Positions 23,349 through 34,886 of a stretch of 64,000 nucleotides of DNA are shown piece after piece. This DNA comes from Mangifera indica (taxonomy: Eukaryota; Streptophyta; Magnoliopsida; Sapindales; Anacardiaceae): the NCBI RefSeq assembly GCF_011075055.1, contig NC_058145.1:1934887-1998886 (forward strand). Direction: 5' to 3'. The notes under the pieces were generated by a model. The model was not told where the DNA came from and made no database searches. It saw only the letters and a program-made list of their open reading frames with translations. The stretch's first letter is position 1. Each line of letters opens with the position of its first letter. A program made the translations under genes and the position numbers.

Positions 23349-24332
23349 TTGGTGTCTTTATGATATTAGAGGTATTCAATTGCTTATTATTGGGCCGCTT
23401 TGCTTGACTCCGTCAGCCCAAACACTATTTACTAAATATTCAAATAAAATTTAATTCGATAATTAAAAATAAATTAAATATTCAAATTTCATTTATAATA
23501 GAAAATTATTTTAAAAATAAAAAATAAATTGATTTTCTTAATTTCAAGTATCAATAAAAAATAAAAAAAGCCGTCAAATATAGATAAAAAATAATAAAAA
23601 AATCATTTAAAAAAAAAATTCATTTATAACTCTCTAATAACTCGATGAGTCATTTGAATCAAATATAGAATCTGCTTGGATCACATCCAACCCTAAACAT
23701 ACTTATTTGTTTAATAATGGATTGTGTAAGCACACATCGATACTTAAAGCATGTCGTAGGGTAGGGTTTGATGCTCATCAAAATGTATATCAATTTATAT
23801 CAATAATATGTATTATATTATACGATATATCCATCATATCACAAGACATCAATCATATCATATAATTTTATGTAAACTTTAAAATATAAATCGTTTTTCA
23901 CTTATATCGTATCGTATTGTAAGATATGTATATAACTCGGTAACTTGTGAATATGAAAAAAACCCACAAGAGAGGGCATGCATTTTATTATTGAAAGTTC
24001 AAGATAACATTATGATAAAAGTTCAGACGCAACAAAACACCAAAAAAAGTTCCAAAAGGTTAAATGTCTTCTTCCCACTGTAACACTTATCAACTAACAC
24101 CATTGCGAGCTGAGCAACTCGCTAGTCCACCGAGTCAATACCCGAACCACTCACCATGCAGAGTCTGGGAAAAACTTTCCCACCACCACATGCGGTTCGT
24201 TCTTGACTCTAAAACCCTCTCTTGTGCAAACTCAAGCTCTTTCAGTTTTCATTCATTCTATATCTTCCTATACTTTCAACAGATATAATTTTGTTAAACA
24301 AAAAAAAGAGTTACCTGTTTCCACCCAGATGT
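23349..24332. other. Intergenic with a TATCGTATCGTAT-type repeat
   Basis: AT-rich. The block 23760-23950 contains TATACGATATATCCATCAT and TATATCGTATCGTATTG and resembles 44930-45130; both look like one degraded mini-element. The rest should hold the 3' UTR of the HD-ZIP IV gene. Confidence 0.4.
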
Positions 24333-25591
24333 TTATATTTCTTGTAGGGCAGCTCTGATCTTTTGAATTGTGCAGGAGATTAGATTGTTAACTGTCTCGA
24401 CTGACTCTACTGTGAGTTTGGCAGTTGGAAGGCTGTTCACCAGAATCTGAAAACCGACTGTAAGTAGAGATCCGCCAGTTCCAGATCGACCGTCCGGAAG
24501 AATGGCAAATCCCGATGGCAGCAGGGCGACGCCTGCAGAATCCCCACCGTTCATCACCGTGCCCATTGATTGCACGTCAACTGGTGCATACACTATAAGT
24601 GAGCCTGAGGCATCGTTCCATGTCTCTTGCAGTATCAGCATGCTGTCATTAGCAGTCACAGACTGAAAAGCCAAATTTGAAAAAAAAAAATGTCATCAGA
24701 GCGAGACGAGAAAAAGGTTTAATCGAATTCAAATAGAGTAATGTGATAACTGTTTACTCACGCTAGAACGAAGGAGAGAAATGCAGTTGCCAGGTCCCAG
24801 ACCCCTGGCAATATGGACCATCTCTTGCATTGGCCCTCCAGTGGATAAAATGTCCCACTCACTCCTGATTCGCTCATCGCGCATAAAATCGAACAATCTC
24901 TGCCTGGTAACCGGAATCCAAATAGAAGTGGCAGCACACAACACAACACCAGGTGGCTCACCAGGATCATTGATATTTTTCCGGGTCAATACCCTCACGT
25001 CCTCACCGACATTTCCAACACGAAGCCTGTCCCAGCGGCGTACACTTGAAGCACAAATTCCAGAACAAAAGTTATATGTCATGCGATGCGCCAGCTTCAG
25101 TATGCTCTTCCTTCCAGTTGAACTTATCACTGTGGAACATTGGTATATATGAGAAAACTGAAATTTACCACAGTTGCTGGATAATCGAAAATGGCTTAGC
25201 CTTAAAATGGACCTGAATGATCTTGGCCAGGTAAGGTATGCGATGTGAGAATTGCAACGCCCTCACATTGCCTTTGTAGGGTCGCAAGCCACCTTTGTGC
25301 ACCAAAGCCCATGCCAGAAGAAAGCAATGGCCGGCATAGAGTGTGAATGTTACTCTCATCATATTCAATATGCTCGATCCAAGTAACCTACATCACCGCA
25401 TAACAAGCTCAAGCCACCATTTTGTTTAAAATAAACAATAAAAGAAGAAACATCCAACCAACCTACCTTAGGATACTTAGCATAACACTATTGTGAGTTT
25501 CGGTTTTCTTTCAATGTACTTAAAACCAAGTTCGAATTTCCATCTTGTGTTGAATTTCGCCACTATAACTAGGTTTTATGCTTAAAAGCTG

Positions 25592-25630
<39 letters not shown>

Positions 25631-28600
25631 GATAAAGAAGGGAAACCGCTAATTGAATGTTTCCTTCCAACCTTTAGGATTTAGGTTTTAAGACTTAAAG
25701 TTTAGGTTTTTTAGGGTTTAGGGTCTCCCTAGTTTCGATCTTGTTCATATTTTTCTCTACCTCTATTTCTGCCTCCTCCTTTTCCTATATATCACCTACA
25801 ATGCAATCATGCAAATTGAAAGGTCACCACAGCATCATTCATATGAATTTGAGAATAACTAATCTTTTTAATAAACAAAACTACATATACAAACATTTCT
25901 AATTAACTTATTCATACAAACTGATGTGGTAGCATGTGATTGGGTGATGCTACCACATCAGTTTGGGTAAGCAAAAAGTATGAACAACCGAAAGCACCAA
26001 CACAACCATGAGAAACATGAATGGAAGAATATAAAACTAACTACAAAACTTGAATCAAATTTGTGCTACTTATTAAAGAGTTTTAACTTAACAATCACAT
26101 AAAACCAACACCATTGTAGATTCAATAAAATTATATTGTTGGCATCCAAATAACGTGTTATCATATGATTAAATGATTTTAAATCAAAGACATGATAACA
26201 CTTAATCACATGATGATACATCATCTGAGTATCCAATTGGATACTGAAAACTAGGTGCACTAGAATTACTCTTGTAAATTAGTATTGCTACACTAAGGTC
26301 TAAGAAAGGGACAAAATGCAAAGTATCAAAGTTCCATGCTAGCAAGATAGAAGAGAACTATTGATGCACACAATAGTGAAATAGAAGCATTCTCTTAAAA
26401 TATTTTACAAAATATTATTCCATGGAAGGGAACCAAAGTGAAGTAAAAAATCAGGGAGTTCAGGTTAACAAGATATAAAGTAGAGTCATTTTTAAGATTT
26501 GAAAAGAATATTTTAAACAATTTTAAGATGTATAAAAAGGGTGACACTTAAAAATAAATGAAGAACCACACAACGTAGGTTAGGGTGGATTCAAGCTAAT
26601 GAATAATATCATTAGAGGGATAAACAATGTCATTGGAGAATCCTTGAAATCTAGCCAAGCCAGAGCTCCAGCTTGAGTTCAGAGCTCTAACTTGGTTTGT
26701 TCGAGTTGAACATGGATTTAAACCTCCGCCGGCTCAACTCAACCACACCTAAGAATAAGGTTAAAAGAGTTACAACATAATGACTGCATCCAAATCATTA
26801 AGTATCGGTGGCAATAAAGAAAGCTTAATTTCAAAAGACAAGATAGGAATAGAAGGATCAACTACATAAAATATTCACAAAAGATTTGAGAATTCCAAAG
26901 GTAATTTCATATAAGATTATGCAAATAGTACATTCAGAATGCAAGAACACCTGTAGATTTATGCTCATTTCAAAATCGATTACCCTTGATTCACTCATCT
27001 CTAAGAATATAAAATATGTAAATAGATAGACAAAAAGCAACCTTGATGTTGACACTGAAGACTATCTAATATGTAAATCAAGGAAGCATCTTCTTCAGTA
27101 AAATAATAATAATAAAGCTTCGAATTCTTACATAAAGTCTTACTATATTTTCGCAAGAGAAATCGTCTTAAAGAAATTGTTTATAGCGTAAGCAAATTAT
27201 ATCATATGATTATGGTCTAAATAAATTACCTAAACACTAAAGCATTCAAAGTAGCCATTACCTTGGAATAATTATTTGGCATATCCTGCACAACACAGCC
27301 AGAAGGAAGCCTTCGGCAGGTCGAATATGGGTCCCCAATTGGACCATCGCGGTTTGTGTTGATAGACACATCGACCACAGCCCACATACCCTCAGCATGC
27401 TGCTTGCAGAACCGCACAAACTTTATTTGGCGAACAGGAACAAGAGGTGAGAGTACTTGGAACTCAGCAAGCATCTACAAATAAAGAAATTTTCATCCTT
27501 AGGTTCATGAAAATTAGAGCTGAACAAACGGAAAAGATAGTGTAGGAACAAACCACTTGCAGAGCACCATTTTTGGTTCCAGCCACACCGCTGGAGATCA
27601 TATCAATAGTGGCGGCACCAGAAATCATGCATGGGAACATTTCTATCCATCGATTCTACCAAAAGAAAAGAGATCAATCAATCAATCATCTATATCACTT
27701 CGAGCTAAACACAACATATTAACAAATAGAAACAATACAATGGTTTAAAGGGTTTTGATAGCATACCCCATCCATTAAAGTCTCTACAAGAGCCACGCTA
27801 TTGACAATTACCATACCAGTTTCCCTTGATGCGTCGGTCACAAAGCCATTTGGTTTGGGGCCCAAACTAGATGAAAATGTTCTCATATACTCCTCCTGGT
27901 TCAGGACATCCCTTCCTCCGTCCCCACTTTTGACCCAAATAGGACTATCTGCCTGAGCCATCTTAATCAATTCATCCATAGCAGCCAATGCAAGATCAAC
28001 AAGCGCATTTCTATCATAAGGCATATCATTTCCCATCGCACCTGCCATGGGTTGTTTCATAAAAGGCCCTTCAACAAACTCATGTCCTGTAAACATCGGG
28101 GAACCTGGAATATTTGGCATCCCACCTAAAACATTTCTTCCCATGTTAAGATCCAAACCAGAGTTGAAGAATTGAGGGGCAGTATTGGCTGAGGATGTAA
28201 GAGGCCTGCCCAGGAATTTGTTAGCCAAGATGCAAATCCGACCCAATTCGTCCCGTAATCGAGCATTCTCAATCCTAAGTTGCTGAATCTCAATATTGGA
28301 CGCATTAGCTGGCACAGCCACACCACCACAATTGTTGCATACTGGACTTTTCATGGCTTCCTTCAACATTTCATTTTCAGCTCTAAGCTTATCATGTTCT
28401 TGCCGAAGAATGACATTCTCATGCCTTTCCATTTGGGTCTGATTTAAGGGAAAAAAATCAATAATGATAATTATCAACTTATGATGAAAAAGGTAAAATA
28501 AAATATCAAACAGTGAAACGTCATCTATTTTACCTTCATCTGGGTTCTCCTATTCTGAAACCAAAACTTGATTTGCTTGGCCTCTAAGTTAAGCCTCCTA

Positions 28601-28968
28601 CCGAGATCCAACCGTTGTTTCTCATCGGGGTGAGGACACTCCTTAAAGAAACTGAAACACAAATAAAAGAGAGATCGAATTTGAATTCGAATTATAAAAT
28701 TAACCCAACAAAAAGAGAATGCAAAATATACAGAAAATATAAACAAGGCATACGCTTCAAGCTCTTGTATTTGATTCGGTGTGTGCCTGTGATACTTTTT
28801 CTTCCTTGGCGGCCCTTCTCCATTGTCTTCTTGATCCTCACCAGAGGCACCACCACCTTCAATATTATCACTTCCAGACCTGCTCTCATATTCATCATCC
28901 CTAATCCTTCCCAGTATACTAGGGTCAAAATGCTCGCCTATCAGATCCGAATCACCAACACCATCCAT
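24333..28968 (-). CDS. HD-ZIP class IV homeobox protein, ANL2/HDG7-like
   Basis: Epidermis-type transcription factor: homeodomain plus zipper-loop-zipper bind L1-box-like DNA, and a START domain may bind lipid. Coding exons: 28754-28968, 28534-28651, 27767-28438, 27554-27655, 27262-27474, 25213-25387, 24762-25129 and 24333-24662; 2193 nt, 730 aa, frame kept at every GT-AG junction. An acidic Ser/Gly-rich N-terminus ([13 protein letters not shown]) precedes the homeodomain at about residues 56-112 ([30 protein letters not shown]). The zipper loop has C145/C148 (VCNNCGG). START begins near residue 245 and reaches about 470; the C-terminal half carries [12 protein letters not shown] and [20 protein letters not shown]. 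Similarity is strongest to HDG7 and ANL2 from memory, so no symbol is given. I start at 28968; an in-frame ATG at 28992 lies just before an acceptor-like TGCAG and may be intronic. The intron 25388-27261 (1.9 kb) holds transposon relics. Confidence 0.9.
25598..25625. repeat. (AT)n microsatellite in HD-ZIP IV intron
   Basis: About 14 AT repeats inside the large fifth intron of the HD-ZIP IV coding region. Confidence 0.8.
25917..25965. repeat. Perfect 19-bp inverted repeat
   Basis: CAAACTGATGTGGTAGCAT at 25917-25935 and its exact reverse complement at 25947-25965 are separated by 11 bp (GTGATTGGGTG). It lies in the largest HD-ZIP IV intron, between two coding exons. It would fold into a strong RNA or DNA hairpin. 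It is either a tiny fold-back element or an excision relic; the arms are short for a pre-miRNA. Confidence 0.85.
26122..26275. repeat. Family A mini-repeat in HD-ZIP IV intron
   Basis: One of the best-preserved copies: ATAACGTGTTATCATATGAT at the left of the core, CACATGATGATACATCAT at the right, and outer arm TCCAATTGGATACTGAAAAC. Confidence 0.6.
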
Positions 28969-29050
28969 CTTATTTTTCTGCACCAAACCCATAAAAAAAC
29001 AAAAGATATGTTAAAAGAAAAAACCCACAAGTAATAACCTCATTTGAACT

Positions 29051-29158
29051 TTAGAAAGCACGCATACAATGGAGAAACTGAGCAATGGCAGCCACGGTCT
29101 TTGCAACCATATCATCAAAACTACCTCTAGGACTGTTGATTAAATCCCCAAAACTCAT
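29051..29158 (-). other. 35-codon uORF in HD-ZIP IV leader
   Basis: An ATG at 29156-29158 opens 35 codons (begins MSFGDLINSPRG) ending at TAA 29051-29053. An MSFG start is also how ANL2-type HD-ZIP IV proteins begin, but here the frame does not join the homeobox exon through the nearest donor (CATT|GTATGC): the join gives TAA. A GTTGCA donor after codon 17 would join in frame, so an alternative N-terminus is conceivable. It is either a uORF or a relic first coding exon. Confidence 0.45.
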
Positions 29159-30315
29159 GAAAATGGAAAAGATGGATTACAACTTTTTTATCTCCCCCTG
29201 AAAGGTTGCTTGCTCTAGGTTCTTTGAAGTTAGCCCCTATCACTTTCACATTATAACGAAAAAACGATTAGATTTTGTTGCTCTTTTTGGTGTAGCAAGT
29301 TTTGACCTTAAGTTCTTCCGAGATTGCGCAAAGAATAAAACTCCATATGGATTTTGTTTTTTTTTTAACAGCGAAAAGTGAAAAAACTGTCTCATTGTCA
29401 ACGCCCATGCACAACTGAACACAGTCTCACTCTAGAAAACTCTATCCGACTCTTGAAAATCAGTTTCAGACACAGAGAAAAGTATGAGGAGACTTGTCAA
29501 GAAATAGCCTTTTTTCAATTCACAGCTCATACATCTCTTTCTCAACCCAGTAAGAGATAAAAAAAACTTTTAAACACTGAATAAGAAAAAACCCTAATCT
29601 TCCATCAACCGAATCAGTTTTGATTAAAAAATAAAACCCAAAAAGGAGCAGACGAAAAGGGCTTAAAAAAGACGCATGGAAAAAGCAAACCAAACAAACA
29701 AACGAAAAGTTGAAACTTCTCCGTCACTCTCTCTCTTTCTCCCATTCACACTGTGCACTTTAAGACTTTTAAAAGAGAAAAACACCAGCCAAATCAGCAA
29801 AAACAGACCCAGTTGACCTCTCCCCTCTCTTTCTCTCTCCTACTCTCACTTTCACTTTCCCTTTAGAGGAGAATGGAGAGAAGAAAGAAAGTTGGATAGT
29901 AACAATCAAAGGAAACCAAAACCAGTACGGAGAAAAAGCTGTACGTTTAAAATCTCGACAGAAGAAAGCAAAAGTCTTTCCTTTCTCTATATACGGTACA
30001 CAGATTTAGATACACACGAAACAGATTTAAGATCTTCTCTCACTGTACAGAAGAGTAAGGGACAGAAAATATAATATTATTATCATCAATAAATGTGAGT
30101 GATGAAAATATAAACAAATAAAAACTTAAATAAAAATATGGTTTTTTTCTGAAGCGGACTTCAAATATCAAATGGGTTCTTGTTTCTTAAAACTGGAAAA
30201 ATAAAAAATAAACCTTCGGCAATGAAAATGATCTCAGTTCTTCTTCAATGGCGTTCTTCTTCTTCTTCTAAATCTCCCCCGCATGCACCATCCAAAGAAC
30301 TATATGATTTTTCTT
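29159..30315 (-). promoter_or_regulatory. Predicted 5' leader region of HD-ZIP IV gene
   Basis: Pyrimidine-rich on the plus strand (CT runs at 29720-29850, CTT repeats near 30252), so GA/GAA-rich in the transcript, as is common in plant 5' UTRs. No long frame. One or more leader introns are likely. Confidence 0.45.
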
Positions 30316-30344
30316 TTTCTTTTTTTTGGGTTTTTACTGAAATG

Positions 30345-30352
30345 TATTTATA
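30345..30352 (-). promoter_or_regulatory. Candidate TATA box of HD-ZIP IV gene
   Basis: TATAAATA on the minus strand, about 1.38 kb upstream of the start codon and just ahead of the GAA-rich leader. The distance implies a long spliced leader; no closer good TATA box was seen. Confidence 0.45.
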
Positions 30353-30439
30353 GAGAGAAATAAAAATAATTTTGTATGTGTGGGGTCCACTTTCTGTCCT
30401 AAGCTGGCTAGGACAAGGTTCGTGATGTCCGCCCACGCT

Positions 30440-30819
30440 AGTAATGGCGCGTGTTGTTTCCTTATAATTTGAGTTTGTTATGCTCTGATGTTATTGCCAA
30501 AAAGTACAATAATAGAACTCTACTTATTTTTGGTAATTTATTTTATTTTTTAGAAACAATTTCATAAATTAAACTACTAAAATTATATTTAACATGAAAA
30601 GAATCATTTTTATTATTTTTCAGAAACAATTTCACAAATAAATTTTCTTCAAAGGAAATCAGGGTTAAAAAGGTAATTTGAAGTTTGTGAGTTGACTCTT
30701 GAATCCTAATTTCGTGCATTCCTCGCACGTGTTCAACCATTACATTGTACATGTTACATGTAATAAAATATGAGGTCTTCTTTTAAAAAATACAAGCACA
30801 CAAAAAATATTACTTTGCG
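30440..30819. other. Intergenic, nothing recognised
   Basis: AT-rich. A short local duplication (TTTTTAGAAACAATTTCA and TTTTCAGAAACAATTTCA, about 70 bp apart) is the only structure seen. Confidence 0.35.
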
Positions 30820-31400
30820 GTAGGGGTGGATTCGAATCAGTTTAAGTCTAACACTCCTTGGCTTGAATTTGATTCAAATAGAAAATAATTCTATTTGAGT
30901 TTGACTTGAATTCATCAAATCAAAATTAAGTTCGGTTCAAGTTTAATTCAGATGAAAAATGACTTAACTCAATTTGATTCGAGTTTAGATCGATTTTGTA
31001 ATTCGAATCAATGGTTTGAATTTATAGTTTGGTTTGATTTGAATTAATAGTTCGAATTGATATTCAAATGTATAGTTTGAATTTATGGTTCAAGTTCGTG
31101 ATGTATTTACAAAATAAAATCGTTTTACTTAAATAATATTAAATTTTCTAATTGGAGTCATGAATTCAAACCAAACTGAGTCATAAATTTAAACTGTCTA
31201 TTTAAACTATTAAATTCGAGTTGATTTAAGCCAAATTGAACCATAAATTTGAATTATTGATTCGAGCTGAACAACTCTTAACTCTAGTTCGATTAGTATT
31301 AAAAAAACAAATCAAATCTTTCTATTCGAGTTTGGTTCAAATTTGAATTAAACAAATTTAAGCTAAGTTAAATCGAATCGAATCAGCTTGGATAAGCGTA
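30820..31400. repeat. Low-complexity repeat family D, copy 5
   Basis: A long run of GAATTTGATTCAAATAG- and GGTTTGAATTTATAGTTTGG-type words, the largest copy of the family here. The central ACGACGTCGT core is lost (AAAATAAAATCGTTTTACTT near 31110). Confidence 0.5.
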
Positions 31401-33800
31401 CTTTGGAGTACACTAGTTTCCTTTTTTTTCATTTTAATCCCCAACAATTCAATCAACATAGTTATGAGCATTGTGACTTCTAACAAAAGATGTGTTGAGG
31501 GCAAATAATCTAAAAGAGAAATTGAAAATATGGGTTAATTCACTTTCACAAAGTTTATTTGGCGCGTATCCGGCGCGTATCTTTTCCTGTTTTGGTTTGG
31601 AATTTCTGGTGCGTATATGGAAGTTTCTTAAAATCTTAACAATATCATCTTTTTTTTGGCATCATAATTACTATAGAGACTAATATGAATACTGTTTTAT
31701 GGCAAGTCGGTACCAGGGGCTCCCTGTAATTTTTTAAAAAATTAAGGTTACAATATAATTTACATGTTATTTATTGGTAACCTTAGCGATAAGAAAACAA
31801 AAGTTACAAAGAATAAAGTTAAAATGCTCCTCCGCCAGCAATACATGTATGCATAAGGATGGAAGGTTTACGGTTAATTCGATTTAAAAATTATCAAAAC
31901 CATAATTTAAATTAAAAATTAATTTAAAATTTTTTAATTTAAATTAAATTATTTTATAAATTAAATTATAATTTTTAAGTGATTCGATTTAATTTTATGG
32001 TTTGAATCGAATTAAATATATCTCTGATTTAAGTGATAAATTTATAAACACATAAGAATATATCAATAATTTGATATTTATATTAAGTGGTAATAACAAT
32101 TTTATAATTAAAAAAAACAAAATAATCATTTTTTAGAAAACCAAAATAGATTTATTAACAAAAATAGATGACGGATGAAAATTTGATTTTTTAAAACTTA
32201 AATAATTAGAATATGTTGTTTCATTGGACTATGAGTGAAAAATAGTCATTTGAGCTTTATTTTTAGAATTATAAATACAAGTAAATAATTTACAATTTTA
32301 ACTATTCATTAAGAATTTAAGGTGATCATATGAGTTATGAAGCTAATTAATTACATAATATAAATTATCCAAAGTAACTTACTGATTGGCATTGATTTCA
32401 TATCAGACTTATAATATTTGCATAGTCTATACAAAGCATGACATGAATTTTGGTATCATTTTAATAAGTATCCCCTCCCTTTTTTTTTTATTTTTCTAAT
32501 GGGACCTTCCATCGTCGAATTTTAAAAACTAACTATTAGATCCGGGTTCATCTATGATGGATCAATCTGATCCAGTTTAATATAACTGTCAAGGGCAATT
32601 AGAAGAGGTAGTTGGACATATATAAATTATCCAAACTGCTTTCCTATAAAAAATATACGTTATTTTTCAGAAAAAAGCTCCTCTCCTCTCTCCTCTCCAA
32701 CAAAACAAATGCATAGATCTTGTCTCCCAAATGAAAATCAGTACGTGGACAAATTAACGTCGATACCTTGTATTGTATATGAAGAAGTTTCATCGAAAAT
32801 TACTTCAAGTACTCAAATCCTTGTTTATAAAATTCATAGAATTTGATCCTGACATGTTTAATTATTTCCAACACCAACACTCTCATATTTCATCTGATTC
32901 TATTAGTAAAATTCGTTAATATTTTAAATACACAAACTGAAAAGATAAAAAAATTTATAAAACATATGTTTACCTCTTGTTTATATCAAATTTAAGATTA
33001 ACAATTATTAAAAATAAAATAAAAGGTTAAAATAGTCACCAACAATTGTTGGAATTGGTATGATTCATTTGAAATTCTACCTTTCTAATGTGATTCTATC
33101 GATCTACATTCACCGCTAACAATTATTTTAATTTTTTAAATTTATATTTTAGTGTTTTGATTTTTTTAAATAATATATATTTAAATTGGTAAAAAAAAAT
33201 GTAATTTGTTTACATTTTAAAGGTATAAGTGATATTAATTTTATAATATTTTTATATTTTATAAATTCACAAAAATACCCGGTTAATACTAATGATTGAA
33301 TTTTAACAAAAAGTAAAAAAATATTGTTTGAGGGTTCAAAAGCAATTGTGAAAAAATAGGTGGGAAATATCTTCTCCCATTTTAATTTGTTTAAAATAAT
33401 TTTTACAATGGTATGTACACTTGGTTTTAATTATATAATTGAAGAGTAATCTTATGTATATAAATAATGTATAAAGTTTTATTAACAATTGATAATATAT
33501 TATCATATAATTAAATAATTTAAAAATAAAAATAAAATGATATCTAATCATATAATGATATATCATTAAGTGTATATAAATATATATTATATTTTTTTTA
33601 TTGGTAATTAAATATTTAAATAATATGTGATTAAGTGATTGGATATTTAATCAGACACTAAACAGACGGTACGCACATTTTATTAAAACAATTTTCACCC
33701 AACGAATGTGGGCCTGTAATGGGCCATAAAAACTTGAAAAGATAGCACATGTAACACTTTATAAGAAACTAGAATAAGATTTTAGGGTTTTGTCCTCTCT
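31401..33800. other. AT-rich intergenic DNA
   Basis: Includes a GATTCGATTTAATTTTATGG-type repeat at 31860-32040 that resembles parts of 42340-42860, and a family A copy at 33446-33595. No gene-like frame. Confidence 0.4.
33446..33595. repeat. Palindromic mini-repeat family A copy
   Basis: Arms with TCTTATGTATATAAATAATG and TAAGTGTATATAAATATATA mirror each other around TATTATCATATAATTAAATA. Confidence 0.5.
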
Positions 33801-34225
33801 CTTGCAGCCTTGAAGGATCCACAGGAAGGGAAGCAGCTGCTGCCACGGTTCTCAAGTATGCCCCCTCACTAGTTCTTCTATATTACATTATATATGTATA
33901 TTTATAATTTTTCAGCTTTTAAAATTTAGAATTCTGCCTATCTGAAGAGTATTCATTTTGTTTGTCTCTCTTTTTTTTTTTTTTTGGTGAAAGCTATTTA
34001 CTTTGACCGAATTGATGATTTTTGTATGCGATTATGATGCCATTTTACTTTTCGTCGATGGAGAACTTGATTTTAGTTGCGGAATTTTTAATCTAAGTAT
34101 TTTTCACCACATTAGTGAAGTCAGTCTACATGAGTGGTTAAGTGCTTCTGGATGACTGACTTTAGCAATCTTGACAGCCCATTTAGGTCTGTTTCCTGCT
34201 GGGTTTAGCAGTAGAAGAAGTCTTG

Positions 34226-34549
34226 TTAGGGCCAATAATTGACTCTTTCAACAGTGTTATGACAATCTTTGAGTAAACTTTCGTAATGCAGCCTTTTTGA
34301 GATGTTTCTATGGTGATAACTTCAAACTTGTGCTTTTTAATGGAGATATAATATAGGATTAAAATAGCTTTGGTTTCTGAAATTACATTAGGGCCAATAA
34401 TTGACTCTTTCAACAGTGTTATGACAATCTTTGAGTAAACTTTTGTCATGCAGCTTTTTTGAGTTGTTTCTATGGTGATAACTTCAAACTTGTGCTTGTT
34501 TATGAAGATATAATATAGGATTAAACTAGCTTTGGTTTCTGAAATTACA
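34226..34549 (+). repeat. 162-bp tandem duplication in RPL24 pseudogene intron
   Basis: Copy 1 at 34226-34387 and copy 2 at 34388-34549 start with TTAGGGCCAATAATTGACTC and end with TTTGGTTTCTGAAATTACA. They are near identical, so the duplication is fairly recent relative to the other decay. Confidence 0.85.
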
Positions 34550-34886
34550 CGCAAGAGCATAGTTGATGTCATGGCGAGATATCATGGCTTGATGGAAACT
34601 GTAAATCTGCCGCTATCATGATATTTTAATTATTATAGGAGGTTCTTTTAGTATAGATGAATGAACTATGTCATATTATCATTTCCTGGAATTTTGGGGA
34701 AATGAAGCATCTCAACGTTTTTAAGATACTAGGTTACATTCCAGTTTCAGTTGAATAACACTCTATATTGTTTAAATTCAATGCAAAATTGCAGTTTCAT
34801 TTGGGAGACTCTTATAATTATTGTTTGAATTTGGTGATTTCAGAACTGACTATGCCGCTTTAGTGGGGCAAAGATATACCTAGGTA

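Noticed and set aside
24781..25152. Plus-strand open frame of 123 codons
   Set aside because: Antisense shadow of an HD-ZIP IV exon with clear START-region homology on the minus strand.
25917..25965. microRNA precursor
   Set aside because: A 19-bp perfect stem with an 11-nt loop is too short for a plant pre-miRNA, and the flanks do not extend the stem.
34183..34572. Minus-strand open frame of 129 codons with an internal repeat
   Set aside because: It is the 162-bp tandem duplication of the pseudogene intron read backwards; no family similarity.
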